Shown here piece after piece: positions 1-8,255 of a DNA stretch of 64,000 nt. The DNA lies in assembly GCA_012744475.1 (NCBI GenBank), contig JAAYBV010000108.1, positions 1 through 64,000 of the forward strand, written 5' to 3'. The translations under genes and the position numbers were made by a program. This DNA is from Phycisphaerae bacterium (GTDB lineage: Bacteria > Planctomycetota > Phycisphaerae > Sedimentisphaerales > Anaerobacaceae). The stretch's first letter is position 1. Each line of letters begins with the position of its first letter. The notes beneath the pieces were generated by a model. That model did no database searches. It had not been told where the DNA came from and was given only the letters and a program-made list of their open reading frames with translations.

Positions 1-150
1 CTTGCCGATGGTGATACGCATGCCGTCGAAGCCATCGGCAAACTCCGCCTTGCTCCGTTTGCCGCTGCCACACAGGGCGCTCCGTGGTGGAAAACGGGCC
101 TTGCCGCGAAATTCGCACAGACACGATTTCCCACAAGCCCGCGTTTTGCC
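1..150. other. Left-edge sequence, no supported gene
   Basis: No complete gene is visible. The minus strand is open from about 173 to the left edge, but it has no start with a ribosome binding site; the only ATG is at 21. The translation is rich in Gly, Lys and Cys and I do not recognise it. It may be the end of something outside the window or chance openness in GC-rich DNA. Confidence 0.3.
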
Positions 151-178
151 TTGACTTGCCGTGCGAAACGACTATAAT
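151..178 (+). promoter_or_regulatory. Sigma70-like promoter for the ferritin-like gene
   Basis: TTGACT at 151-156 and a perfect TATAAT at 173-178 are separated by 16 bp. Transcription would begin near 185 and give a leader of about 105 nt before the ATG at 291. Confidence 0.7.
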
Positions 179-290
179 GATTTCTGGTCGGCTGCGTCCC
201 CAACATCGAGTGAGGCGCTTCGTCGTAGACCGGGCTGTGTCGTGGTGGCTGGGGGACAGATGAGTCTCTGCTTGCTCTGGAAGACACCGC

Positions 291-779
291 ATGGACACCA
301 AGTTCAACGTGTTTGAAGTCCTGCAAATCGCCGAGCAGATCGAGAACAAGGGGGCCCGATTCTATCTCAAGACCGCCCAGCTCTTCAGCGACCCGGAGAT
401 TCGAGACATTCACTACCGGCTGGCCAACTGGAAGGCCAAGCACGTCAAGATTTGGGCCCGGATGCGGAAACGCTTCTCTGAGAAAACCGGGGAGTTCGGG
501 ACGTTCGATCCGGACAACTACGTGCTGAGCAATCCCGAGGTGATGGCGGGACTGACGTGGTTCGGCACGAAACAGGATGAGCCGGGCCGGCTGACCGGCA
601 AGGAGACCAAACAGCAGATTCTCCGCGATGCCGTCCGCCGCGCCAACGAGGTCATCATCTTCTATCAGGGCCTGAAGGACTTCGCCCGCGATCCGGCAAC
701 GGAAGAAGTCATCGACAGGATCCTCCGCGAGCAGACACGCCAGATTCGCCTTCTCAACGAAGAGCTCGCGAAGGCCTGA
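291..779 (+). CDS. Ferritin-like / rubrerythrin-fold protein with degenerate metal ligands
   Basis: The 162-residue protein has the two helical pairs expected of a ferritin-like four-helix bundle. It begins with the rubrerythrin-style pattern IENKGARFYLKTA (E18, F24-Y25). A second pair starts near NEVIIFYQGL (about residue 119) and ends with REQTRQIRLL. In active rubrerythrins each second helix carries E-E-x-x-H; here the first reads WKAKH (residues 47-51) and the second EQTRQ, so several iron ligands are missing. That suggests a structural or altered-metal role rather than standard peroxidase or ferroxidase activity. There is no C-terminal rubredoxin domain. GGAAG at 279-283 lies 7 nt before the ATG, and a strong promoter lies upstream. 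The gene is monocistronic and converges on the AI-2E permease. Confidence 0.72.
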   Translation: MDTKFNVFEVLQIAEQIENKGARFYLKTAQLFSDPEIRDIHYRLANWKAKHVKIWARMRKRFSEKTGEFGTFDPDNYVLSNPEVMAGLTWFGTKQDEPGRLTGKETKQQILRDAVRRANEVIIFYQGLKDFARDPATEEVIDRILREQTRQIRLLNEELAKA

Positions 780-819
780 CCGCAACGCCGCTCGTCATCA
801 CCAGATCATCGAGGACCGC

Positions 820-2079
820 TCACGAGGCACTCGGCATCTCGGCCGGACTGAGGTCTCCCGCCAGGAGCTTGCCGATGGGCCTGAGCGTATCGTACTGCAT
901 CAGGAAGATTCGCAGCGCCGCCGTGATGGGCGCCGCCAGAAACATGCCCACGATCCCCCAGAGAAGTCCCCAGAACGACAACGCCAGCACAACGGTCACC
1001 GGATGCAGATTCAGGCCCTCTCCCTGCAGTTTCGGCTCGATCATGTTCCCCAGGAGATTCTGGATGGCTCCTGGAATGGCCACGACCAGAACGATGAGCC
1101 AGGGGGAGGATTGGAACTGGACCACCGCGATGGGTATGGGCAGGAGAGTGGCGATGATCGATCCGATCGAGGGGATGAAGTTGAGCAGGAAGGCCAGGAT
1201 GCCGAAGGCCCCGGCCAGTTCCAGACCGATAAGGGTCAGAGTCGCCCAGACCAGCAGGCCGGTGATCGCGGAGACGACCAACTTGATACCCACATAGCGT
1301 CGGATCTTCTGCACCACCTCGGAATAGACGGGGGAATGATGGCTGTAAGGATCGCGGCCCATCAGCAGGAAGATCACGAAGATGATGACGAAGAACATGC
1401 TGGAGATCAGACCGAGGATCGTTCCAAACGCGTTCGTTACGATATTGAAGATGTAGTTCCTCATATCCACGACGATCCGCTTGGTGTCGATGCGCAGTCC
1501 CTTGCTGGCCAGACCGCCCGGAGGGATGACCTGATTGGGATCGATCAGTCCGTTGGCATCGGTCACGAAGTCGTCCGTCTGGGGTCGCATCCCCAGAGTC
1601 GCCTGCTCGCCGGCGTCCTGTACAATGGGAAACAGTACCAGCGGCTCCGGTTCCGGTGGGGCCGGCGCCGGCAACGGCGCTCCCACATTGTTCGGCGCCG
1701 CCGGCGGTTGTCGCTCCTCCTCGTGATAGAGGTACTCGATCGGTTTGAGGATCTTGTCAGCCATGTAGGCGAAGCTGGCGCTGTACTCGTTGGCCGTCGA
1801 GACGATGATCGTCGTCGCCTGGGCGATCAGGAGAAACACCAGCACGATCACCGCCATCACGACGAGCAACGTCACCAGAATCGCGATGGCCCGGGGCAGG
1901 TGGAGCCGCTTGACCTGAAAATCCTCGACGGGGCTGACCAGCGCGACGATGAACAGCGCGACGACAAAGGGAACCATCACCGCACGAGTGTAGACCAGCG
2001 CCGCTGCCAGCGCCACCGCCGCCAGGACCACCAGGGACGCTGTTGTCAGCCACGTTTGTTCCTGTCGCTCACGCAGCAT
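820..2079 (-). CDS. AI-2E / PerM family transporter
   Basis: This 419-residue polytopic inner-membrane protein belongs to the AI-2E (PurR-regulated permease PerM) family, whose members are putative exporters or exchangers. Three hydrophobic segments lie within the first 90 residues. A large soluble loop (about 95-215) follows, with a Pro/Glu-rich stretch PAPAPPEPEPL near residue 140, and then a C-terminal block of helices. The family hallmark FIPSIGS lies before the last helices, in LAFLLNFIPSIGSIIATLL. The low-complexity Pro-rich insert is longer than in typical members. A GAGGA sequence lies 4 nt before the ATG. The gene is downstream of the RNase HII-like gene by 51 bp and is probably co-transcribed from the promoter at 3175-3203. 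The transported substrate cannot be inferred. Confidence 0.85.
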   Translation of the reverse strand: MLRERQEQTWLTTASLVVLAAVALAAALVYTRAVMVPFVVALFIVALVSPVEDFQVKRLHLPRAIAILVTLLVVMAVIVLVFLLIAQATTIIVSTANEYSASFAYMADKILKPIEYLYHEEERQPPAAPNNVGAPLPAPAPPEPEPLVLFPIVQDAGEQATLGMRPQTDDFVTDANGLIDPNQVIPPGGLASKGLRIDTKRIVVDMRNYIFNIVTNAFGTILGLISSMFFVIIFVIFLLMGRDPYSHHSPVYSEVVQKIRRYVGIKLVVSAITGLLVWATLTLIGLELAGAFGILAFLLNFIPSIGSIIATLLPIPIAVVQFQSSPWLIVLVVAIPGAIQNLLGNMIEPKLQGEGLNLHPVTVVLALSFWGLLWGIVGMFLAAPITAALRIFLMQYDTLRPIGKLLAGDLSPAEMPSAS

Positions 2080-2130
2080 AGATTCCTCAAAGCAATCGTC
2101 TTTGTGCCGCTGGGCTTGCGGTCATACGCC

Positions 2131-3090
2131 CTATCGGCAACGCACGAACCGATCCCTGTCGATCTGAAAATCAGGCAGATGCCTGGTCAGATCCTCCAGG
2201 AACCGCAACCCATCGGTCCAATAGCCGGCCGTGGGTTTCAGATCGGAACTCATCGACACAAAATAGGCGTTCATGCACTCCATCAGCAGCTCCCGGACGT
2301 ACTTGCTGACCATCGACGCCAGCGACACCGGCAGGCGCCGCTCGTCGGCGCCGACCTCGAAGCTCAGATGCATGCTCCGGGAACCGCCGCGCAGCACGTA
2401 GGCGCTTCGCCGCTCGTTCTCCTCGACGATCTGTAGTTCCATCGACTCGAAGCTGCGCAGCAGATGCTCCCGATAGTGGACGCGTCCCCCCTGCCTGTCA
2501 ATCAAAATGTGGATGTTCTGGTCGGCGAAACGCTTCATCAGGTCCTGCAACAATCGCGTGGTGGTGAAAAAGAGAACGTGAGACTTGTTCTTCATCCGCT
2601 CGATCAGCGTATTGTAGTAGGCGACGTCGACGCAGTAGGTCGACAGGCCCACGAGAGTCGCGCGGGCCGCGGTCATGTCGTCTGCGAACACGCCCGACGC
2701 GATGCGCAGTTCGGGTCGATCCGACGGCAGAAGCCGGGATTCGGCCCCGCGATACCACGGGTACTCCATCACACGCCGCTGGCATTCCGGACACACGAGT
2801 TTCAGAAGATCACTCAGACTCGCGGGGGCCTGTCCCAGGCTTCGGATCGCGGCAAGAACCGTTCGCTCCAGATGCCCCAATCCCTCGTCACGGTTGTAGG
2901 CCTTCTTGCTGTCGGCGATCAGCAGCCGGGCGCGAAGCTGCTTGCGGGTCTTGCCGACGCTCCTGCGGAGAACCTGCCAGAGGTCCGCTTCGATGTGCTC
3001 GGGCGCCACCGCGAACGCACACGACGAGACCACCAGCGGCCCAAGCAGAGGCCCGAACCCGGCCTCATCGATCCCCGCCAGAATAGTCAT
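2131..3090 (-). CDS. Enlarged RNase HII-like protein
   Basis: The N-terminus ([18 protein letters not shown]8, E9) is the RNase HII active-site strand, followed by IADSKK (58-63), the equivalent of the LADSKKL motif. A third acidic residue is at D198 (LIDRQGG), and [15 protein letters not shown] (254-268) matches the conserved ASxxAKxxRD helix. The RNase H fold and RNA-DNA hybrid cleavage are therefore plausible. At 319 residues the protein is about 100 longer than normal RNase HII. The extra sequence lies mainly between the DSKK motif and D198 and includes a CPEC pair (100-103). The start at 3090 is chosen because GAGGG lies 7 nt upstream and the conserved strand begins at once; an extension to 3138 would add 16 unconserved residues. 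It might be a specialised paralogue rather than the housekeeping rnhB. Confidence 0.72.
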   Translation of the reverse strand: MTILAGIDEAGFGPLLGPLVVSSCAFAVAPEHIEADLWQVLRRSVGKTRKQLRARLLIADSKKAYNRDEGLGHLERTVLAAIRSLGQAPASLSDLLKLVCPECQRRVMEYPWYRGAESRLLPSDRPELRIASGVFADDMTAARATLVGLSTYCVDVAYYNTLIERMKNKSHVLFFTTTRLLQDLMKRFADQNIHILIDRQGGRVHYREHLLRSFESMELQIVEENERRSAYVLRGGSRSMHLSFEVGADERRLPVSLASMVSKYVRELLMECMNAYFVSMSSDLKPTAGYWTDGLRFLEDLTRHLPDFQIDRDRFVRCR

Positions 3091-3174
3091 GCGCGTGCCC
3101 TCGTCACAATCGATCGCCCCCGGCGCTCGCCCTCGCACACGCCGGCTCTCGTGCGCAGCGGCTCCGGATCGCGG

Positions 3175-3203
3175 TTCATAGCAGAAATCGCTTGCCCTGT
3201 CAA
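3175..3203 (-). promoter_or_regulatory. Promoter for the RNase HII-like / AI-2E genes
   Basis: On the minus strand a perfect TTGACA (3198-3203) is followed, after 17 bp, by TATGAA (3175-3180). It fires leftwards into the gene starting at 3090 and lies back to back with the plus-strand promoter at 3241-3269. Confidence 0.55.
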
Positions 3204-3240
3204 TGTCGCTGTCCGGCCCACACAGGCGGACGGATCGCCG

Positions 3241-3269
3241 TTGCCCGCTTGTGGCCGGTCTGCTACACT
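3241..3269 (+). promoter_or_regulatory. Promoter for the ABM / alcohol dehydrogenase pair
   Basis: TTGCCC (3241-3246), a 17 bp spacer and TACACT (3264-3269, five of six matches) precede the gene at 3306 by about 37 nt. Confidence 0.5.
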
Positions 3270-3305
3270 GGCCGGCCAGACAAACTGACCTGCAAGGAGT
3301 GGCCT

Positions 3306-3626
3306 ATGGTTATCGTGCACGTTCACGTCCACGTGAAGACCGATTGCGTCGAGGCGTTTGGCGCTGCGAGCCTGGAGAACGCCCGCAACAGTGTCAAGGA
3401 GCCGGGGGTCGCGCGATTCGACGTCGTCCAGCAGACCGATGATCCGACGCGCTTTGTCCTCGTGGAGGTCTACCGGACGCCGGACGACCCCGCCAGGCAC
3501 AAGGAGACCGCCCACTACCTGAAGTGGCGAGACACTGTCGCGGACATGATGGCGGAGCCTCGGACCGGGATCAAGTACAGCAATGTCTTTCCGGACGAGC
3601 GCGGCTGGGACTCGGCCAACGCCTGA
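3306..3626 (+). CDS. Antibiotic biosynthesis monooxygenase (ABM) domain protein
   Basis: This 106-residue protein has the dimeric alpha-beta barrel pattern of the ABM/LsrG/YgiN family: an opening strand [11 protein letters not shown], a helix carrying [19 protein letters not shown], the strand [10 protein letters not shown], and then [14 protein letters not shown], the helix with the conserved H..T.HY..W motif. Family members act as cofactor-free monooxygenases, quinol oxidases or isomerases on small molecules; the substrate here is unknown. The ATG at 3306 has AAGGAG 6 nt upstream, so the open frame further 5' is not used. It sits 13 nt before an iron-type alcohol dehydrogenase and is probably in the same transcript, which suggests a shared small-molecule oxidation or detoxification role. 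Confidence 0.85.
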   Translation: MVIVHVHVHVKTDCVEAFGAASLENARNSVKEPGVARFDVVQQTDDPTRFVLVEVYRTPDDPARHKETAHYLKWRDTVADMMAEPRTGIKYSNVFPDERGWDSANA

Positions 3627-3639
3627 CTGGACAACCGAT

Positions 3640-4797
3640 ATGAGATTCGAATTCGCCACCGCCAACAGAATCCTTTTCGGCCCCGGCGTCGCAGCCGATC
3701 TGCCTCGGATCGTTTCATCTTTGGGCCGCCGGCCTTTCGTCCTGACGGGCGGCACACCCGAGCGTCATGAGGGTATCCTGAACCCACTTGCCCGAGCCGG
3801 CCTGAAACCGGCGACCTTCGGCGTTGCGGGCGAACCGACGACCGAGACCGCTTCTGCGGCGGTCGCGGCCGCGCGACGGGCACAGGCCGACGTCGTTATC
3901 GGGATCGGCGGAGGCAGCGCGATCGACACGGGCAAGGTCGTCGCCGCCATGCTCACCAACGAGGGGACCATCGAGGACTACCTGGAGGTGGTCGGCCTGG
4001 GAGAGGCTCTACGGAACCACTCGGCCCCGTATGTCGCCGTCCCGACCACCGCAGGCACCGGCGCTGAGGTCACCCGCAACGCGGTGCTCCTGGTCGCGCA
4101 GCATCGGGTCAAGGTCAGCATGAGAAGCCCATTCCTGCTGCCGCACGTGGCGCTGGTCGACCCGGCGCTGACGCACTCGATGCCTCCGGAACTGACGGCG
4201 GGAACGGGCCTGGATGCGCTGACCCAACTGGTCGAGGCCTTTGTCTCAAAAAAGGCCAACCCCGTGACGGATGGGATCTGCCGCGAAGGGCTCAGGCGTG
4301 CCGCCCGTTCCCTGCGCCGCGCGTTCGAAGACGGCAGCGATGCAGTCGCTCGCGAAGACATGGCGCTGGCCGGGCTGTTCAGCGGACTGGCCCTGGCCAA
4401 CGCCGCCCTGGGAGCCGTGCATGGCTTCGCCGGCCCGCTGGGAGGCATGATCGAGGCGCCTCACGGGGTCATCTGCGGCAGGCTCCTGCCCCACGTCATC
4501 GCCGCCAACGTGCAGGCCCTGCGAGACCGGGCCCCTGGCTCGCCCGCCCTGGCCCGATTTGACGAGATCGCGCAAATCGTCACGGGCAACGAGTCGGCGC
4601 GTGCGTCGGACGGCGTCGCATGGGTGGAAGACCTCTGCAATGCCCTGGCCCTGCCCGGCCTGCGGCGCTATGGCCTGGCCGAGGCGGACTTCCCGGCGGC
4701 TGTCGCCCAAGCCCGAAAGGCCAGCAGCATGAAGGGCAACCCCACCGAGTTGCAGGACGATGAGCTGACCGCCATCCTGGCCGCCGCGACGGACTGA
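3640..4797 (+). CDS. Iron-containing (type III) alcohol dehydrogenase family protein
   Basis: The 385-residue protein has a Rossmann-like half with GIGGGSAIDTGK (88-99), which binds the NAD(P) diphosphate, then VPTTAGTGAEVT, and a helical metal-binding half. Ligand positions are D192 (TGLDALTQ), H261 (AVHGFAG) and H275 (APHGV). The usual second ligand, the His in DALTH, is Gln (Q196) here. The protein may therefore bind metal with three ligands or belong to a Gln-containing subfamily. Expected chemistry is NAD(P)H-dependent aldehyde/alcohol interconversion or a maleylacetate-reductase-like reaction. The start at 3640 follows the ABM gene by 13 nt; no strong ribosome site is visible, consistent with translational coupling. 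The gene converges on mutS2 with a 5 nt gap. Confidence 0.85.
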   Translation: MRFEFATANRILFGPGVAADLPRIVSSLGRRPFVLTGGTPERHEGILNPLARAGLKPATFGVAGEPTTETASAAVAAARRAQADVVIGIGGGSAIDTGKVVAAMLTNEGTIEDYLEVVGLGEALRNHSAPYVAVPTTAGTGAEVTRNAVLLVAQHRVKVSMRSPFLLPHVALVDPALTHSMPPELTAGTGLDALTQLVEAFVSKKANPVTDGICREGLRRAARSLRRAFEDGSDAVAREDMALAGLFSGLALANAALGAVHGFAGPLGGMIEAPHGVICGRLLPHVIAANVQALRDRAPGSPALARFDEIAQIVTGNESARASDGVAWVEDLCNALALPGLRRYGLAEADFPAAVAQARKASSMKGNPTELQDDELTAILAAATD

Positions 4798-4802
4798 CGG
4801 CC

Positions 4803-6914
4803 TCAGTACTTGCCTGCCTGGGGCTCCGGGCGGCCCACGTCCTCGAACGGGACCTCGATTTGCTTGTTCCCCACGAACACGACCAGCGTCTTGCGGTTGC
4901 GATGTATGCGATCGACGACGCCCTCGCGCCTGAAGGGCAGGACGAAGACGCTGTCGCCCCGCCTGAGCGTTTCAATGAACTGGGCCTGCCGAACGGCCAG
5001 CGGCGTTTCCGCCGCCCGTTCCGCGACACGCGCAGCCAGTTCGGACGCCTTGGCGCCCCAGACCTGCGGGGCATTCTGCATCTCGGCCGTGAAACGGTCG
5101 ACGAGATCGCGGACAGCCCGCATCGAGCGCTCGATCTCATGATCCGCCTGCTGCCGAAGGCGTCGCTCCTGCTCGCGAACACGGTTCAGCCTCTCTCGCA
5201 CGCGTTTGCGGGCCTCATGGGTCTCGTCGAGCACGCCCTGGGCCTCGGCCCGCTTGCGTTCGGCATCCTCGCGGGTCGCCTGGACCTGGTTGATCAGCTC
5301 GGAGGTCCCATCGGATTCCTGATCGAGCTGTGTCTCCGCCTGTTCGAGCACCGCTTTGGGCATTCCCAATCGCTTGGCGATGACCAGCGCGTTGCTGCTG
5401 CCCGGCGTGCCGATCAACAGGTGGTACGTCGGCCGCAGCGTCTCGCTGTCGAACTGGACTGAAGCGTTCTCGGCGCGGGGCGTCGTATAGGCATAGGTCT
5501 TGAGCTGGCCCAGGTGCGAGGTCGCCACGACCTTGCCCCCTTTCTTCATCAGGCCGTCCAGCACGCTCGTCGCCAGGACTGCCCCTTCGATCGGATCGGT
5601 TCCGGCGCCGAGTTCGTCCAGCAGCACGAGCGTACCCTCATTGGTCCCGGTGAGGATCTTGACGACCTGGCGCATGTGGGCGGAGAAGGTGCTCAGGCTC
5701 TGCTGGATGCTCTGCTCGTCGCCAATGTCAGCGTAGACCTGTCGGAAGACCGACAAGCTCGACCCGGCGCGGGCCGGAATGTGCATCCCGCTCTGCGCCA
5801 TCAGGGCCAGCAGGCCGATGGTCTTGAGCACGACGGTCTTGCCGCCGGTGTTCGGGCCGGTGACCAGCAGCAGATCGAAGTCGTCGCCCAGGCGGACGTC
5901 GATCGGCACGACTTCGTCGGTCAGCTCCCTGACGTCGCATCCCTTCTGCCGGGCGGCCCATTGAAGCAACAGCGGGTGGCGGGCCTGACGCAGGTGCAAC
6001 GCACCGTCCGAGCGGATCTCGGGCGCTGTCATGGCGTACGCGACGCTGAAGCGCGCCTTGGCATAGGTCAGGTCCACAAGGGCCAGCATCCGAACGCTGT
6101 CCAGAATCGCCTCCTGCTGATCCAGGACCAGCTTGGTCAGGTGCCAGAGGATGCGACCGACTTCTTTCTTCTCCTCGAAGAGGGCATCCTCCAGTTCGTT
6201 GCTCATCTCGACCAGCTCATCCGGCTCGACATACAACGTCGCTCCGGTGTTGGAGCGGTCGAGCACAGTACCTCGCAGGGCGTGGCGGTAGTTGGCCTTG
6301 ACCGCAACGACGGGGCGGCCGTGCCGCATGAGGAACTTGTCGTTCTCGAGAGCCCTTCGCAATTGGGCCGATGCAACGATTTCAGCGAATCTCTGGTGGA
6401 TCTTCTCGCTCAGCAGTCCGATGGTCCGTCGGATTTCCTTGAGTTTCTCCGAAGCGCTGTCGCGGACACGTTTGTCGCCGCCCACGCATCGGCCGATCTC
6501 ATCGACCAGTGCCGTGAATTCACCGAGTCTCTCGCCCATCGCGCACAGGTGCCGGCTCTCGGACGGCTCCAGATTCATCAGGAAGACCCTGAGCCTGCCG
6601 CTGGCTGCGAGCGTGTCGGCGATCTCCAGAAGCTGCTCCGGCTCGAAGACGGTCTCCTTCTTGCCGAACTGCTTGAGAACCGCCCGGATATCGCGCAGCC
6701 CCGCCATGGGAACCCGCTCGCCTCGATCCAGGACGGCGCGAAGCTCGGTGGTCTCGGCCATCCGCATCCGCGCCCATCGCAAGTCCACAGACGGATACAG
6801 GCTCGCGGCGGCGTCGCGGCCCAGGTCGCTGGCCGCGAACGAGCCCAAGGTAACCCGCACGGCGTTAAACTCCAGGACGCCGAGGCTGTGTTCATCGATC
6901 TGTTTGCGAGCCAT
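4803..6914 (-). CDS. mutS2: MutS2 family ATPase lacking the Smr domain
   Basis: MutS2 proteins act on branched DNA and, in Firmicutes, on collided ribosomes. This 703-residue copy has the helical core and clamp, Walker A GPNTGGKT (353-360), the ABC-type signature region STFSAHMRQ, and Walker B LVLLDELGAGTDP (429-441). A long Arg/Glu/Gln-rich coiled coil spans about 540-640, and a short beta domain ends at PEPQAGKY. Typical MutS2 is about 780-790 residues with a C-terminal Smr nuclease domain; here the chain stops before any Smr motif (no LDLRG-like sequence). Met at 6914 is preferred because it follows the upstream stop (6934) by 19 nt; an earlier start at 6956 would overlap that gene. It is the third gene of an apparent PLD-exonuclease-mutS2 operon. 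Confidence 0.93.
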   Translation of the reverse strand: MARKQIDEHSLGVLEFNAVRVTLGSFAASDLGRDAAASLYPSVDLRWARMRMAETTELRAVLDRGERVPMAGLRDIRAVLKQFGKKETVFEPEQLLEIADTLAASGRLRVFLMNLEPSESRHLCAMGERLGEFTALVDEIGRCVGGDKRVRDSASEKLKEIRRTIGLLSEKIHQRFAEIVASAQLRRALENDKFLMRHGRPVVAVKANYRHALRGTVLDRSNTGATLYVEPDELVEMSNELEDALFEEKKEVGRILWHLTKLVLDQQEAILDSVRMLALVDLTYAKARFSVAYAMTAPEIRSDGALHLRQARHPLLLQWAARQKGCDVRELTDEVVPIDVRLGDDFDLLLVTGPNTGGKTVVLKTIGLLALMAQSGMHIPARAGSSLSVFRQVYADIGDEQSIQQSLSTFSAHMRQVVKILTGTNEGTLVLLDELGAGTDPIEGAVLATSVLDGLMKKGGKVVATSHLGQLKTYAYTTPRAENASVQFDSETLRPTYHLLIGTPGSSNALVIAKRLGMPKAVLEQAETQLDQESDGTSELINQVQATREDAERKRAEAQGVLDETHEARKRVRERLNRVREQERRLRQQADHEIERSMRAVRDLVDRFTAEMQNAPQVWGAKASELAARVAERAAETPLAVRQAQFIETLRRGDSVFVLPFRREGVVDRIHRNRKTLVVFVGNKQIEVPFEDVGRPEPQAGKY

Positions 6915-6933
6915 TCCTGCCCGATTCTCCCCG

Positions 6934-7491
6934 CTACGCCACGCCGAGCTTGTCACGCAAGACGTGGAGGTTGACGACGTCCTCTCGATTGTACTCCAAC
7001 AGCGTCCTCAGGGCTCGCGCATTGGCGTTGTTGACGTAGTCCCACCAGAGTCGCACCGCCATGAAACCGTCCACATCCGTCAGCCGTCGGTGGATGCCCA
7101 GCCGCGTCTCCACCACCTTGAGCCCCCCTTTGAGATTCTGACGCCAGCAGGCGTACATCAGATCGGTGTGCCGAAGACAGGCCTTGAGGTCCAGGCCCAG
7201 CTTGCGTTTGATGAACGGCAGATCGAAGCGGCTTCCGTTGTAGGTGTAGACTTCGTCGGCCCCTTGCAGCAGTGAGAGCACGCCTTGCGCGACGATGCGC
7301 TCGCCGACAAGCTGCCCGACTCGACATCGCGCACCTCTGAACTTCGCCACGCCGACTACGGTTAGATCGCAGTTGTCCCAGCTCAGGCCCGTGGTTTCGA
7401 TGTCCAGGTAGGCGTAGCACTTCAGGCCCGTGCGGGCGGTTTCAAGAGGCCGGCTTCGTCCTGCCGGACAAGATATCGACGTATTCGTCAC
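6934..7491 (-). CDS. DEDD-type 3'-5' exonuclease (YprB-like RNase H fold)
   Basis: The protein carries the DEDD exonuclease motifs: D30 and E32 in YLDIETTGLS, D90 in YNGSRFDLPF, and Y167 with D171 in YNREDVVNL. This matches the YprB / ribonuclease H-like family that also contains DnaQ-type proofreading domains. The role is probably trimming single-stranded DNA or RNA, with the protein partner unknown. The start is uncertain. A GTG at 7491 is preceded by GGAAGGAG (spacing 4) and gives 185 residues; another GTG at 7518 is possible. Either start overlaps the 3' end of the PLD gene by at least 50 nt, which supports translational coupling. It lies 19 nt before mutS2, so all three are likely to work in nucleic-acid repair or processing. 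Confidence 0.8.
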   Translation of the reverse strand: MTNTSISCPAGRSRPLETARTGLKCYAYLDIETTGLSWDNCDLTVVGVAKFRGARCRVGQLVGERIVAQGVLSLLQGADEVYTYNGSRFDLPFIKRKLGLDLKACLRHTDLMYACWRQNLKGGLKVVETRLGIHRRLTDVDGFMAVRLWWDYVNNANARALRTLLEYNREDVVNLHVLRDKLGVA

Positions 7492-7987
7492 AGAACTCCT
7501 TCCTGTCACATTTCGCACAATGATCCCCCCGCCAGATCCGGTCGAACTGCTCCATCACCTGTTCGACGATGCCGGCGTCCGTGGTTGCGATGCCCGATTC
7601 GAAATTCCGTCGTCTCGGACTCTTGGCGCCGAGACCGGCGCCGGTGAGGTTGGCGCTGCCTGTGTAGGCGAACTGCCCGTCGACAACGGCGCATTTGAGA
7701 TGGACCCTCGGGCAGAGCATTCGTTCCAGCCCGCCGATCAGATTGGGATAGCGGTCGAAATCCCTGCGAAAACGGGGTCCCGGCTCCTTGGCGTGCAGCA
7801 GGCGAATCTCGACGTTCCGCGAGATCAGGTCCGAAAGCACCTCCAGGAAGGGCGCCATTCGCCCGCACTTGTCGACATACAAGTCCTTCAGGTCGGCGGT
7901 AGCGAGCCAGAGCTGGTGCCTGGCTCCGATAACAGCCGTACATATCACTTGCTCGTAAATCTGTCTATCTGTGATGAATTTGAGCAT
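7442..7987 (-). CDS. Single-HKD phospholipase D-like nuclease
   Basis: One HKD motif is present: HLKCAVVD (H96, K98, D103), followed by GQFAYTGSANLTGAGLG, the usual GS/N residues downstream. A protein of 181 residues with one HKD is the size of Nuc/BfiL-like PLD nucleases that dimerise to form the active site. The C-terminus has a cysteine cluster, HCAKCDRKEFC, that may bind zinc. The ATG at 7987 is used here; a GTG at 8011 would add eight residues. The promoter at 8033-8061 would put the transcript start near 8026, allowing either start. The gene leads an overlapping PLD, exonuclease and mutS2 set, so a nuclease function is favoured over a lipase function. Confidence 0.8.
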   Translation of the reverse strand: MLKFITDRQIYEQVICTAVIGARHQLWLATADLKDLYVDKCGRMAPFLEVLSDLISRNVEIRLLHAKEPGPRFRRDFDRYPNLIGGLERMLCPRVHLKCAVVDGQFAYTGSANLTGAGLGAKSPRRRNFESGIATTDAGIVEQVMEQFDRIWRGDHCAKCDRKEFCDEYVDILSGRTKPAS

Positions 7988-8032
7988 CGCCTCTGTGTCC
8001 ACTGGATCCACAGGGAAGTCAACAGCGCGGAG

Positions 8033-8061
8033 AGTCTAACCGTTCCGGTGTCGATTGACAA
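8033..8061 (-). promoter_or_regulatory. Promoter for the PLD / exonuclease / mutS2 operon
   Basis: TTGTCA (8056-8061, minus strand), 17 bp and TAGACT (8033-8038). The predicted start near 8026 gives a leader of about 40 nt to the ATG at 7987. Confidence 0.5.
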
Positions 8062-8255
8062 CCTTCGCCTGCCATATGCGGACCCTGCAGCAGAGACATC
8101 GACCCATCGGCAAGAAAAACTGCCGCTGCGCAGGATTTGGATTTTGTGAAAGTTGTCGCATACTTTATTCAGGAGACCGTGCAACGCTGGAACTTCTGGC
8201 CTGACATAGTGCTGAAGAGAGCGGAGGCGGTTGACGCAGATGAAGGGAGCACACC

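Noticed and set aside
1003-2436. Long plus-strand open frame across the AI-2E and RNase HII-like genes
   Set aside because: It is antisense to two genes with clear family motifs and spans their junction; the translation is dominated by Asp, Gln, Arg and Gly.
5514-6974. Long open frame on the plus strand opposite mutS2
   Set aside because: High third-position GC in the real gene keeps the opposite strand open; it has no ribosome site and gives a low-complexity Arg/Gln/Asp-rich translation.
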